Source of the DNA: Desulfobacterales bacterium
GTDB lineage: Bacteria > Desulfobacterota > Desulfobacteria > Desulfobacterales > JAFDCJ01
Direction: 5' to 3'
DNA length: 16,010 nt
Assembly: GCA_020345785.1 (NCBI GenBank)
Contig: CP070771.1
Coordinates: 5,011,936 to 5,027,945 of the forward strand
The first letter of the stretch is position 1. Each line of letters opens with the position of its first letter. A model generated the notes under the pieces. It did no database searches. It was not told where the DNA came from and saw only the letters and a list, made by a program, of their open reading frames with translations. Positions 1 through 7,629 of the stretch are shown in pieces. A program made the translations under genes and the position numbers.

Positions 1-1913
1 TTGCTTATTTTGGCATCGACGGACAGATCCAGCACACCATTCCATTTGATTTTGCCGGGTTTGAGCTCCCTTAAAAAAATGACCGCTTTGTCGATCGGCA
101 GCACCATCCCCATGTCCGGCAGCAGGGTGGGAACCGGAATCGGGCCGGCAATCCAATCCATGGCCACACCGGAAGCAATCCCGATGACCCTGCCCTTAAG
201 GTCGATAATCGGACCGCCGCTGTTGCCCCGATGGATGGAGGTATCCACCTGCAACAGATTTTCAAAGGTGCGGCGGACATGGCCGGTCGTTACACTGACG
301 TTGACGATGGCCTCCTGGGTTCGGCTGCCCAGGGGAAATCCAAGGGCAATCACCGGCGAGAGTTTTGGTACCGACAGCGCCGTCATTTTTTCATCCAGCG
401 GCAGGGGATGTAAGCCGTCTGGTATTTGGTCGATCTTGAGCACGGCAAAATCATCTTTGAGCGGAGATCGGATCAGTTGGTAGGTTCGATCCGGCGCGCG
501 GGCGACCCCGGCGATTTTCAGGTGCGGCTGGCCGTCGGTGCGAAAGGCTGATGAGAGCCCGTAAATGTCCTCCACCTCGCTGGTTTCCGACAAACCCGGC
601 AGACGTTTGAATGCCGGCTGGCCTTCAAACCACAGAAAAATGCGATATCCCAGCTGCAGCGGTTGCGGCAGGTTCATGAATCTGCGAATCTGAAAATAGA
701 GATTGCTGTCTTCCAACCACGGGCAGGCCACATGGCGGTTGGTAAGCAGATAACCTGCATTGTCCACCAGAAAGGCGGTGCCTTCGGTGCGATTCCGATA
801 GATGACGTCATCACCGGATGTGAGCCAGTACTCGGTCATTACAAACGCCACCGATTTCGCATATCGGTTGGCATGCATCCCGAAAATTTCCTCGGTGTCT
901 TTTTGCCTGAAGACGAAGAAAAACCATGCCAGAATTGCCAGGATGGCGCTGATGCCCATCACGAGAATCAGCCAGCCGATTCGTTTTCTAAGGCTGCGGA
1001 TTTCCCGCACCGGCGGCTGCAGCGCTTCGCTGCGACGCTGCATGGCGGATTCGATATCCTTTTCTTTTAAACGCGCCAGGCTTTCAGCAACTTCAGCCAT
1101 GGACTGGGGACGCAGGCCCGGGTCATCGGCCAGCATGGATTTCAACAGCAGTTCAAATTCCGGGGGCAAGGGTAGTGCATCGATCTCGGCCTGAAAATCC
1201 GTTGATTCATGTTCGGCCGTGAGCAGTTCCACGAAAATCTTACCCAGCGACCAGATATCGCTGCGGAAATCCAAGGGACGCTGTTGGACGATATCCGGGT
1301 GGCAGGAAAGCAGCTTCTTTAGCATCGGTCCGGGACGATCCAATTTGGGATCGAGAAATCGCGACAGCTTGTAATCGATTTTAATCTGAAACAGATGATC
1401 GTCACCCCTGATGACCAGAATGTCGTCCAAGATCAGGTGGGGGATGAAGTGGCCGATGCGATGCAGTCCTTCCAGGATGGAAGCAATCCGGTAAAAAAGC
1501 TGGAAAGCGAGGCGGTAATCCTGGAAGACACCCGAGGCGATTAAATTGCCCCAGTTTTCCGTATCCAGCCATTCGCTGACCCGGTACCACAAGCCGGTGG
1601 AAGACTGTCGAATCTCAAAATGCCTGACAAAATATTCTTCCGGAAGCTTCTTAAGTTCTTCCAGCTCGTTTTTCAGGCGTTCGGCGATTTTTGCGTCGAC
1701 GCCGGACTGCGGACTGAATATGCGAATCATGAACGGCTCTTCCGTCTGGTCCTTAACAGCGCGGCAAAGGATCGTGGCATATCCTTCGTGAAGAACTTCG
1801 ATAATGCGGTAATCATCAATGGTTTTGATGCCCTCTGCGACTTCACTGCCACAGGAAGGACAGGCGGAAATATCTTCGGCCAGCGATTGGCCGCAGTTTT
1901 GACAAAGCTTCAT
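1..1913 (-). CDS. Zinc ribbon - kinase-like - TM - HtrA-type serine protease fusion (C-terminus cut by window edge)
   Basis: The frame stays open from ATG at 1913 to the left edge (637 codons). GGAG lies 6 nt before the ATG. Residues 4-21 are a CxxC-x10-CxxC zinc ribbon. Residues about 28-285 follow a Ser/Thr protein kinase fold: the C-lobe stretch SDIWSLGKIFVELLT is clear, but the VAIK lysine is Arg64, the HRD motif reads IPH (His159 replaces the catalytic Asp), the catalytic-loop Asn is Asp164, and DFG reads DYK (180-182). It is therefore probably a pseudokinase. One transmembrane helix spans about 312-335. After it comes a trypsin-like S1C/HtrA domain with His394 (TNRHV), Asp488 (DDFAVLKID) and Ser565 (RGNSGGP), an intact triad. 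The likely topology is regulatory part in the cytoplasm and protease in the periplasm. Substrate unknown. The end is missing, so a PDZ domain cannot be excluded. Architecture is read directly; loss of kinase activity is inferred. Confidence 0.9.
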   Translation of the reverse strand, partial: MKLCQNCGQSLAEDISACPSCGSEVAEGIKTIDDYRIIEVLHEGYATILCRAVKDQTEEPFMIRIFSPQSGVDAKIAERLKNELEELKKLPEEYFVRHFEIRQSSTGLWYRVSEWLDTENWGNLIASGVFQDYRLAFQLFYRIASILEGLHRIGHFIPHLILDDILVIRGDDHLFQIKIDYKLSRFLDPKLDRPGPMLKKLLSCHPDIVQQRPLDFRSDIWSLGKIFVELLTAEHESTDFQAEIDALPLPPEFELLLKSMLADDPGLRPQSMAEVAESLARLKEKDIESAMQRRSEALQPPVREIRSLRKRIGWLILVMGISAILAILAWFFFVFRQKDTEEIFGMHANRYAKSVAFVMTEYWLTSGDDVIYRNRTEGTAFLVDNAGYLLTNRHVACPWLEDSNLYFQIRRFMNLPQPLQLGYRIFLWFEGQPAFKRLPGLSETSEVEDIYGLSSAFRTDGQPHLKIAGVARAPDRTYQLIRSPLKDDFAVLKIDQIPDGLHPLPLDEKMTALSVPKLSPVIALGFPLGSRTQEAIVNVSVTTGHVRRTFENLLQVDTSIHRGNSGGPIIDLKGRVIGIASGVAMDWIAGPIPVPTLLPDMGMVLPIDKAVIFLRELKPGKIKWNGVLDLSVDAKIS

Positions 1914-2173
1914 CGGCAGCTCCACTGAACCGGTTGAAAGACGAAATCGCAATGATCAAATCATGTTCATCGGTTCTTAGACAAGTAAATATGGCAAAAC
2001 ATGGTGGGTGTGTCAAGCATGGCAATACGAAAGGCGCAGCGCAAAGAGCAAAGCGCATACCGCGAAAAAAAGGCCCAGCTGCATAAGCCTTGTTTAGGCA
2101 GCAACCTCGACAATTGCTCACGCACAGATAAGGACGTAATTTAGTAGTGTCTGAACGAAAAGTTCTGATCCCC

Positions 2174-2281
2174 GGTAGGTTGGGTAGAGCCCGACCGCTA
2201 ATGTTGGGTTTCGTCCCTAAACCCAACCTACCAAAATTAGGCTCCTACGCCGATTTGGATTCCTGCGGGCGAAACCCAACA
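2174..2281. repeat. REP-like nested inverted repeats
   Basis: Two perfect 12-bp inverted repeats interlock. GGTAGGTTGGGT (2174-2185) pairs with ACCCAACCTACC (2221-2232), and TGTTGGGTTTCG (2202-2213) pairs with CGAAACCCAACA (2270-2281). The GTAGGTTGGGT / CGAAACCCAAC vocabulary resembles widespread bacterial REP-type palindromes mobilised by RAYT transposases, but no transposase is present here. Assignment to that class is from memory of the motif; the pairing itself is seen directly. Confidence 0.65.
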
Positions 2282-2456
2282 CAGCCGATAGACGGGTTTT
2301 CGTTCATCCACTAAGTAGACATAAAAGATGCCCCTGCCAATCACCCGGCTTTTACCAATTAAGAAATGGCACACGGCGCAAGGCTTAAGGCGCACGGTGA
2401 AGGTTTATTTTCTATTTTTATCACAGTTTCTCATGTCTAATGATCTATGATCGGCT

Positions 2457-2486
2457 TTGTATGCTATGACATTGTATGCTATGACA
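2457..2486. repeat. Two-copy 15-bp tandem repeat
   Basis: The unit TTGTATGCTATGACA occurs twice in perfect head-to-tail copies (2457-2471 and 2472-2486), in an AT-rich stretch with no adjacent gene start. It is probably a local duplication. No function is apparent. Confidence 0.8.
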
Positions 2487-2601
2487 TAGACCAAGTTATG
2501 GGCTTCGCTCCGATTGGCCTCCGGCCTGTAGGGCCTGCTCCCCGGAGGGAATATTGGAATGCTGTATTATCCGCACACTCGGCAACAGCGACAACAACCT
2601 G

Positions 2602-2634
2602 CCCGCCATCGCAAGCTCAGGCGAGGCAGGCGGG
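2602..2634. repeat. GC-rich inverted repeat
   Basis: CCCGCC (2602-2607) pairs with GGCGGG (2629-2634), with an inner TCGC/GCGA pair at 2609-2612 and 2621-2624. It looks like a short dispersed GC-rich repeat. It lies about 50 bp beyond the stop of the last stress-protein gene but has no T-tract, so I do not call it a terminator. Confidence 0.45.
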
Positions 2635-2683
2635 ACTGTCTGCCCAGCGCCGCAGGGCCTCTAAACAGGAGTACCCCGGTTCT

Positions 2684-3079
2684 TCACCTGATCGTCACAA
2701 CCGGGCAGGGAGCGTTTAAAATCACATACTGAGCGGTGGAGCCAAACACCAGTTTACCGACCTTTGATCTGCGTTTGAGACCAATAAAAATAGCGTCGAT
2801 TGCTTTTGTCCGCGAATACCATACGATGTTTTCACCGGGAGATAATGAACTGATGAGGACGTTGGTCTCAAAGGGAACGTCATCCTCGGCAAAAAAAAGC
2901 TTGACCTGATCTTCCAAACTCTTTTCCGCCATCTGCACCTCCTGATGATTTAGCGTTTGGCTCCTCTGAATCGATGTCACTATCTCCAATTTGGCTCCAA
3001 ACACCTTGGCATGCTGTGCAGCAAGTTCCAGGGCCCTCCTGGCTGCATTCGAGCCATCGTAGCCGACTAAAATATTCAT
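2684..3079 (-). CDS. Universal stress protein (UspA family), short
   Basis: This 131-residue single-domain Usp fold begins MNILVGYDGS, the typical beta-1 strand with the Asp that lines the nucleotide pocket. It ends APCPVVTIR, the family's last strand. The ATP-binding loop is G100-L-K-R103 followed by nine residues and G113-S114. The second glycine of the G-2x-G-9x-G(S/T) consensus is therefore Arg, so nucleotide binding may be weakened. It is the second gene of a two-gene operon, 32 bp after the longer Usp upstream. A 7-bp inverted repeat (2675-2681 with 2699-2705) surrounds the stop codon without a T-run. Usp proteins are cytoplasmic and usually dimeric; the specific role here is unknown. 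Confidence 0.92.
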   Translation of the reverse strand: MNILVGYDGSNAARRALELAAQHAKVFGAKLEIVTSIQRSQTLNHQEVQMAEKSLEDQVKLFFAEDDVPFETNVLISSLSPGENIVWYSRTKAIDAIFIGLKRRSKVGKLVFGSTAQYVILNAPCPVVTIR

Positions 3080-3111
3080 GCTTCTCTCACAATCCTTTCA
3101 TTGAAATTTGG

Positions 3112-3630
3112 TCAAATGTCTTCGAGCGCAGCATCAATTCTGCCTTTGGGTAACGGGATAATAAAGACCGGTTTTCTGGTTCGTCGCAAAACTCTTTTGG
3201 CGGTACTGCCCAAAAAGGTATTGGCCAAGATTCCCTTGCTGTGCGTTCCCATGACGATGGCATCACACTCCAGTTCATCGGCTTTGGTCAAAATTTCCTC
3301 AGCGGGAAAGCCTTCACTCACCACAATGGATGTGATCCGATCTGCCGATGTCGGATCATCTTTTAGTTCTATTTCGCAAAATTCACTTAAGCGCTTTTTT
3401 ATGAGATTTTTCGTATCTTCCACTTTTTCATGCATGATTTTTTTTCTATGATCTTCATCTAAGTAAAGTTGAAGTTGGGAGCGTGCGGCAGCCGTGATCA
3501 TTTCAAAAACATGCAGAATGACCATGTTCGCGTCGTGCCTGATAGCTGAGTTCATGGCATAGCGGAAAGCATAGGCTGAATTGGGAGAAAGATCGGTTGC
3601 ATAGAGAATTTTTTTAATTTTCGGTATCAT
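3112..3630 (-). CDS. Universal stress protein (UspA family)
   Basis: This 172-residue protein starts MIPKIKKILYATDLSPNS, the standard Usp first strand and loop. Its nucleotide-binding loop GTHSKG...LGS (128-142) fits G-2x-S-9x-GS, a common variant. A helical insertion of about 50-90 (QLYLDED...EELK-like, charged) makes it longer than the minimal 140-residue family. AAGGAG lies 7 nt before the ATG, so the start is secure. It is the first gene of the operon with the shorter Usp at 2684-3079, and a sigma-54 promoter candidate sits about 70 bp upstream. Sigma-54 control of a usp pair would link stress proteins to a specific activator rather than to general stress. Confidence 0.95.
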   Translation of the reverse strand: MIPKIKKILYATDLSPNSAYAFRYAMNSAIRHDANMVILHVFEMITAAARSQLQLYLDEDHRKKIMHEKVEDTKNLIKKRLSEFCEIELKDDPTSADRITSIVVSEGFPAEEILTKADELECDAIVMGTHSKGILANTFLGSTAKRVLRRTRKPVFIIPLPKGRIDAALEDI

Positions 3631-3699
3631 GGCGTTGCTCCTTTAGTGGTAAAGATGATCGCGTTTTGTTCCGTTTGTTGATGGTTCATACTGTGCTGG

Positions 3700-3715
3700 A
3701 GCACATATTGTGCCA
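3700..3715 (-). promoter_or_regulatory. Sigma-54 (-24/-12) promoter candidate for the usp operon
   Basis: On the minus strand the bases read TGGCACAATATGTGCT, against the consensus TGGCACG-N4-TTGCW. The invariant GG and GC are present with exactly 10 nt between them. The predicted start is near 3689, giving a leader of about 58 nt to the usp ATG at 3630. A perfect 6-bp inverted repeat (TGTGCT 3692-3697 with AGCACA 3700-3705) overlaps the -12 element and could be an operator or chance. The match is seen; function is inferred. Confidence 0.65.
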
Positions 3716-3902
3716 GTTGAACACGCTTCTGAATAATCTCCACTAATTCAGGTAATTGGAGTAAAATTCAGTTTTTAAACGGTTTGTCAGCGGATTTTAT
3801 TGTTTGAAGATTTTCGAAGCAGTATTCGCAAAATTTCGAAATGCAGGCGGGTGGGAAATATTTTTGGGCGGTTATACAGAAAGCGCAGGCAGTCTACTTT
3901 TA

Positions 3903-3965
3903 ACCACGAAGGGCACGAAGAGAGAATGCCAATATATTCTGTCTTTCTTTCGTGATCTTCGTTTT
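3903..3965. repeat. Imperfect inverted repeat of the ACCACGAAG type
   Basis: ACCACGAAGGGCACGAAG (3903-3920) faces a diverged copy of its complement, TTTCGTGATCTTCGTTTTC, at about 3947-3965. This ACCACGAAG...CTTCGTG vocabulary is a frequently seen intergenic filler repeat in bacterial genomes. The arms are imperfect. No function can be assigned. Confidence 0.5.
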
Positions 3966-4083
3966 CTTCGGGGGGAGAGAATTTACGATCGAATTCAACT
4001 GGAACTTTCCAGATATCTCCATTCACAAGCCACCGGCGATACCGGTGAAAATTGAAAAGATTTTACCAAAATTCTTTATATAC

Positions 4084-4165
4084 ATCAGCGACCAGTGACA
4101 GATCGTGGTTCAAGCCCCTTCCAGGGGCCTTCCTCGTAGTCCCAGCTCTGCTGGTGGTCGCTGAT
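4084..4165. repeat. Palindromic element across the 3' end of the NtrC-type gene
   Basis: A perfect 11-bp inverted repeat, ATCAGCGACCA (4084-4094) and TGGTCGCTGAT (4155-4165), encloses an inner short hairpin CCCCT-TCC-AGGGG (about 4115-4127). The stop codon of the response regulator (4110-4112) lies inside the loop side of the outer stem. Transcribed from the minus strand it would fold into a branched hairpin, with no following U-tract. It may act as a transcript end or mRNA-stabilising structure, or be an inserted repeat that now supplies the last codons of the gene. Confidence 0.55.
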
Positions 4166-5558
4166 CGCGCAATTTTTTTCGGCGGTAGCGGAAGGTGTGG
4201 TGATTTAAATTCAGCAACCTCGCGGCCTTACTTTCATTGCCTTTAGCAATTTTGAGAGCCGTTTCAAGATAATATTTTTCAATGGATTGCAGCTGATGAG
4301 TCAGATTGATCCCCTCCGGCGGCCAGGGCGGCACCGCAAGCCCCTCTTGGCCCGGCGCTGATTGACTTTGTTGGGTCTGCTTTTCCAAAGCCAGGTTTTT
4401 AACCGACAACTCGGGACCTTTTCCGACGAGAACGGCGGCTTCTATCATGTTTTTTAAGTCCCGCACATTACCGATCCAGTTATGCGCCAGCAGTGCATTT
4501 TCAGCCCCGGCTGAAATACCGGTGAATTTTTTGCCGAATTTTTTACTGTATTCGCGCAAAAAATACTTGGCCAGAGGCAGAATATCGTCAGGTCGTTCGT
4601 TTAAGGACGGCACTTTCACTTTTATAACACCTAATCGAAAAATCAGGTCCTGCCGGAAACGGTCATCCTCTATCATATGATTTAAGTTTTTGTTGGTGGC
4701 GGAAATCACCCGTGTTTTAATGTGTATTTTCTTGGTTCCACCGACGCGATAAAATTCACCAAGCTCGAGAAACCTGAGCAGCTTGGACTGGGCATCGAGG
4801 CTTAAATCGCCGATCTCATCAAGGAACAGCGTCCCGTCGGCAGACTCCTCGATGAGTCCTCTTTTCCCGGAGGGACCCGCACCGCTAAAGGCGCCTTTTT
4901 CATAACCGAACAGCTCGCTTTCAATGAGATTACCTGGGATGGCGGCACAATTTATGGTGACAAAGGGTGATTTGAAATTAGGGCTGTTGAAATGAATGGC
5001 ACTGGCGATCAATTCTTTGCCGGTTCCAGTCTCACCCATCAGCAAAACCGGTGTATCCGGGCTTTGAGCGACCATCTTGATAAATTCCATTACGTCCTGG
5101 ATGGCATCGCTTTCACCAATAAAACATGGGATATTTTCCCGTAAATGTTTTTCCTGTAGCACCTGCACCTCTTTTCTTAAACGAATCGTTTGCAGGGCAT
5201 TTTTGATGGTCACCTCCAATGAATCCATATGCAGCGGCTTGACCACGTAGTCGTGGGCACCTGCTTTCATGGCCGCAATCACGGTGTCGACGTCTTCATA
5301 GGCGGTGATCATAATGACAAGGGTTTCGGGATTGATCTCCTTGATCGCGCCCAATGCCTCAATGCCTCCCATACCGGGCAGCCCGATGTCCAGCAAAATC
5401 AGATCCGGTCCGCAAGTTTTGACCGCACCAATAGCCGACTCCGCATCCGCAAAAACTTTGATACGGTACTTGTCTTCCAGATACATCCTAATTCCGTCAC
5501 GGATAGTCTGCTCGTCATCGACAACAAAAATAGAATAGGTGATCATCGAGTTTCTCAT
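4110..5558 (-). CDS. NtrC-family sigma-54-dependent response regulator
   Basis: A 482-residue cytoplasmic activator. Receiver domain, about 8-122: acidic pair Asp14-Asp15, phosphoacceptor Asp57, Thr85 and Lys107. AAA+ domain, about 145-380: Walker A GETGTGKE (175-182), Walker B LFLDEI (244-249) and FRQDLIFRL. The sigma-54 contact loop reads GAFSGA (222-227) instead of GAFTGA. A Fis-type helix-turn-helix follows near 425-463 (KGNESKAARLLNLNHHTFRYRRKKL). The last roughly 18 residues are encoded within the palindrome at 4084-4165 and fall outside the family fold. It lies 33 bp after the sensor kinase gene, its obvious partner. A second in-frame ATG at 5546 is an alternative start; neither has a strong ribosome binding site. 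Candidate targets are the two sigma-54 promoters in this window (inference). Confidence 0.95.
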   Translation of the reverse strand: MRNSMITYSIFVVDDEQTIRDGIRMYLEDKYRIKVFADAESAIGAVKTCGPDLILLDIGLPGMGGIEALGAIKEINPETLVIMITAYEDVDTVIAAMKAGAHDYVVKPLHMDSLEVTIKNALQTIRLRKEVQVLQEKHLRENIPCFIGESDAIQDVMEFIKMVAQSPDTPVLLMGETGTGKELIASAIHFNSPNFKSPFVTINCAAIPGNLIESELFGYEKGAFSGAGPSGKRGLIEESADGTLFLDEIGDLSLDAQSKLLRFLELGEFYRVGGTKKIHIKTRVISATNKNLNHMIEDDRFRQDLIFRLGVIKVKVPSLNERPDDILPLAKYFLREYSKKFGKKFTGISAGAENALLAHNWIGNVRDLKNMIEAAVLVGKGPELSVKNLALEKQTQQSQSAPGQEGLAVPPWPPEGINLTHQLQSIEKYYLETALKIAKGNESKAARLLNLNHHTFRYRRKKLRDQRPPAELGLRGRPLEGA

Positions 5559-5591
5559 CCCATATATGGCGCGATGTGTCTAGTTCGTTAG

Positions 5592-7616
5592 CTAATCTTT
5601 TATCGGAATTTCAATCCGGAACTCGGCACCCCCCAGTTCACCGTCAGAAGCAGCCAGCACACCGCCATGGTCACTGACAATTCTGTGACATAAGCTTAAA
5701 CCGATACCCGTGCTGTCATTTTTGGTAGTAAAAAACGGATCAAAGATTTTATCTTTTATAAGATCCGGTACACCCGGGCCGGAGTCGGAAACCTTCACCA
5801 GAATGGCACCATGTATGACCGCCGTGGTGACGACAATTTTTTTTTCAGATTCCACGGTTTTCATTGCCTCGGCGGCGTTATTGATCAGGTTCAGGACCAT
5901 CTCCTCGATCAAGTTTGGGTCAGCGCGGCATTCAGGGAGATTCTGTGCCAGGTTTTTCTCGATTTTAATACCGCTTTTGCGCAGTGTCACTGCGGTTAAA
6001 TTTATGGCTTCGGTGATGGGTCGGTTGATGTCGATCAGAGAAAATTTGGGCTCGCCCGGCTTGGAGAAATCCATGACGCGTCTGATAACGGATTCAATTT
6101 TACCGGAAGCCGATTTGAGATGGTCGAGAATCAGTTCTACCTTGGCGTGATTTTCTTCTATTTTATAAATTTTCCCCAGGGTGTTCAGATAAATGTTTAT
6201 GCCGGAAAGTGGGTTTCTGATTTCATGGGCAATTCCGGCGGCCACCCGGCCCAACGATGCCATCTTGTCCTGGATGATCAAAAGCTGTTCGAGTTCTTTG
6301 GTCTTGGTCATGTCCATCATATTGACCAAAATTGATTCTTGGCCCCGGTAGTCGATCAACATGGCCCGGCAGTAGATCCACATCATGGTGCGCTGGCCAT
6401 TTGCCATGCTTACGGTAAACAGTCTGAAATTCACATCAAGTTTTCGTATTTTCCCCGAGCTGATATCCTGACTCAACCTTTTGACTTTTGTTACATCCTC
6501 GGGATGGATGTTCTTAAAATCCCCCAGAATACTGGTACGGGGTAAAGGGCCAAGAAGTCTCTCCTGCTCCTGATTTTGATAGATGACCCGGTTTTCCTGC
6601 GCGATGGATATTCCGGTGAGTGAATTTTCCACTAGATCGCGGAAGCGCTTTTCACTTTCCTGCAGCGCCGCCTCAGTCTTACGCCGTTCAACCATTTTTC
6701 CCACGCGTTCTGCGATGGCATTCATCAAATTTCTTTCTTCCTTCAGAAAGGGCCCTTCATCGACGTCAGGCCGTTGGGCCAGATAGCAGACTTGGAGCTT
6801 ACCGCAATTTTTTCCTGCTACCAATAGTTCGCAAGACTGGTGCCACTCGGTTGCGGCAAAGTTGGCGGTCTTGAATTCCTGGTCATTCAGTAAAATTCGG
6901 GCGCAAGCAATTTCCGGATACTTCCAGGCAGACGGCAGAAGCTCGACAACTCGCTGGAGGATTTCTTCCGACCCATAGCTCCGTCGTTCAATCAGTCTGG
7001 AAATCGAATAAAGGCAATTAAGCTCTTTGGTTCGCTCGGTAAGTTCTTCTATGGTGCTGATCAGGTCGGATTCGGTTTTTTTCTTTTGCGCCTCCAGTTC
7101 GATGCTGTTTAATGCAAAGCCGATATCCTCGGCGACTTCTTCCAGAAGACAAGGCTCCTGATCGTCATTAATGAGCTCCTTGGGAAGGGATACCGTCAAC
7201 GTACCGAAGCGCTTGTTATTATGCGCCAGCCGTACCGACATTCCGGCTCGGCCGTGATATGTCTGCGTCAGGGGGCAGTTTTTGCAGTCGGAGAATGGAT
7301 CCTTTGTCACCACAGTTTCAGCGCGCCTGATAGCCGTTCGGACGCAGTCAGGCAGTTCGCCGCGCACGAGGCATTCTTTCAGCAGCTGAAATTCCTTGTC
7401 CAGACCGGCCTCGACCGTCAGCGTTGGTCTGGCGGATTCATCCAGCAGGATAATCCAGGCGTTGTAGTAACCCCGATTTTCAACCAGATGGTTGCAGACG
7501 CCCTGAAGCAATTTGGTGCGGTCCTTTTCGCGTATGAGCAGCTGATTAATGCTGCATATTGCGCTCAATAGGAGATTCTGGCGCTGCAATTTCTTTTCTT
7601 TTTGTTTAAGATTCAA
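5592..7616 (-). CDS. Soluble hybrid-sensor histidine kinase: GAF, GAF-like, PAS, HisKA, HATPase
   Basis: 674 residues from a TTG start at 7616. The frame is open for 49 codons further upstream (to 7763), but that part translates to non-protein-like sequence, while GGGAGG lies 7 nt before this TTG. GAF domain, about 20-175, with a CxxC pair (Cys111, Cys114 in DCKNCPL) that could hold a metal or sense redox. A coiled coil follows at 175-200, a second GAF-like module at 200-310, and PAS at about 320-435. HisKA has His464 in AHEIRNPL. HATPase, about 560-674, has an N box near LNLINNAAEAM, DSGPGVP and TGIGLSL. No transmembrane helix, so it senses in the cytoplasm. It precedes the NtrC-type regulator by 33 bp and should phosphorylate its Asp57. 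Domain order is seen; ligand unknown. Confidence 0.92.
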   Translation of the reverse strand: MNLKQKEKKLQRQNLLLSAICSINQLLIREKDRTKLLQGVCNHLVENRGYYNAWIILLDESARPTLTVEAGLDKEFQLLKECLVRGELPDCVRTAIRRAETVVTKDPFSDCKNCPLTQTYHGRAGMSVRLAHNNKRFGTLTVSLPKELINDDQEPCLLEEVAEDIGFALNSIELEAQKKKTESDLISTIEELTERTKELNCLYSISRLIERRSYGSEEILQRVVELLPSAWKYPEIACARILLNDQEFKTANFAATEWHQSCELLVAGKNCGKLQVCYLAQRPDVDEGPFLKEERNLMNAIAERVGKMVERRKTEAALQESEKRFRDLVENSLTGISIAQENRVIYQNQEQERLLGPLPRTSILGDFKNIHPEDVTKVKRLSQDISSGKIRKLDVNFRLFTVSMANGQRTMMWIYCRAMLIDYRGQESILVNMMDMTKTKELEQLLIIQDKMASLGRVAAGIAHEIRNPLSGINIYLNTLGKIYKIEENHAKVELILDHLKSASGKIESVIRRVMDFSKPGEPKFSLIDINRPITEAINLTAVTLRKSGIKIEKNLAQNLPECRADPNLIEEMVLNLINNAAEAMKTVESEKKIVVTTAVIHGAILVKVSDSGPGVPDLIKDKIFDPFFTTKNDSTGIGLSLCHRIVSDHGGVLAASDGELGGAEFRIEIPIKD

Positions 7617-7629
7617 TTGCCATCCTCCC
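7617..7629 (-). promoter_or_regulatory. Ribosome binding site that fixes the TTG start
   Basis: GGGAGG (plus-strand CCTCCC at 7624-7629) lies 7 nt before the TTG at 7616. An ATG directly abuts the Shine-Dalgarno (7621-7623) but is in another frame, gives only MAIES before a stop, and has no spacing for initiation. This supports the TTG as the kinase start. Confidence 0.7.

Larger units (their letters stand above)
1914..2683. other. Gene-free intergenic stretch with dispersed repeats
   Basis: This 770-bp stretch lies between the stress-protein operon and the kinase-protease gene, both on the minus strand. I found no convincing gene. The longest open frames (1843-2226 minus and 2447-2719 plus) translate to low-complexity, Pro/Arg/Ser/Cys-rich sequence with no family signature, and the first one overlaps the start of the kinase-protease gene. 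The stretch contains nested REP-like palindromes (2174-2281), a 15-bp tandem duplication (2457-2486) and a GC-rich inverted repeat (2602-2634). I could not pick a convincing promoter for the 1913 gene. Confidence 0.6.
3631..4109. other. Intergenic spacer between the NtrC-type gene and the usp operon
   Basis: About 480 bp, AT-rich. It holds the usp leader and sigma-54 promoter on the minus strand and a degraded dispersed inverted repeat at 3903-3965. The open frames on either strand (3804-4055 plus and 3787-4026 minus) cover the repeat, have no recognisable domain and lack a consistent ribosome binding site, so I see no gene. Confidence 0.55.

Noticed and set aside
1843..2226. 127-codon open frame on the minus strand
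   Set aside because: It overlaps the secure start of the zinc ribbon-kinase-protease gene in another frame and reads partly through the REP-like palindrome; no signature.
2675..2705. 7-bp inverted repeat around the usp stop codon as intrinsic terminator
   Set aside because: The loop of 17 nt contains the stop codon, the left arm on the transcript lies in coding sequence and no U-tract follows.
2447..2719. 90-codon open frame on the plus strand
   Set aside because: It covers the tandem repeat and the GC-rich inverted repeat, has a Ser/Ala/Pro/Arg-biased translation without any domain, and runs antisense into the end of a real stress-protein gene.
3804..4055. 83-codon open frame on the plus strand
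   Set aside because: It consists largely of the ACCACGAAG-type repeat; no ribosome binding site and no homology that I can recognise.
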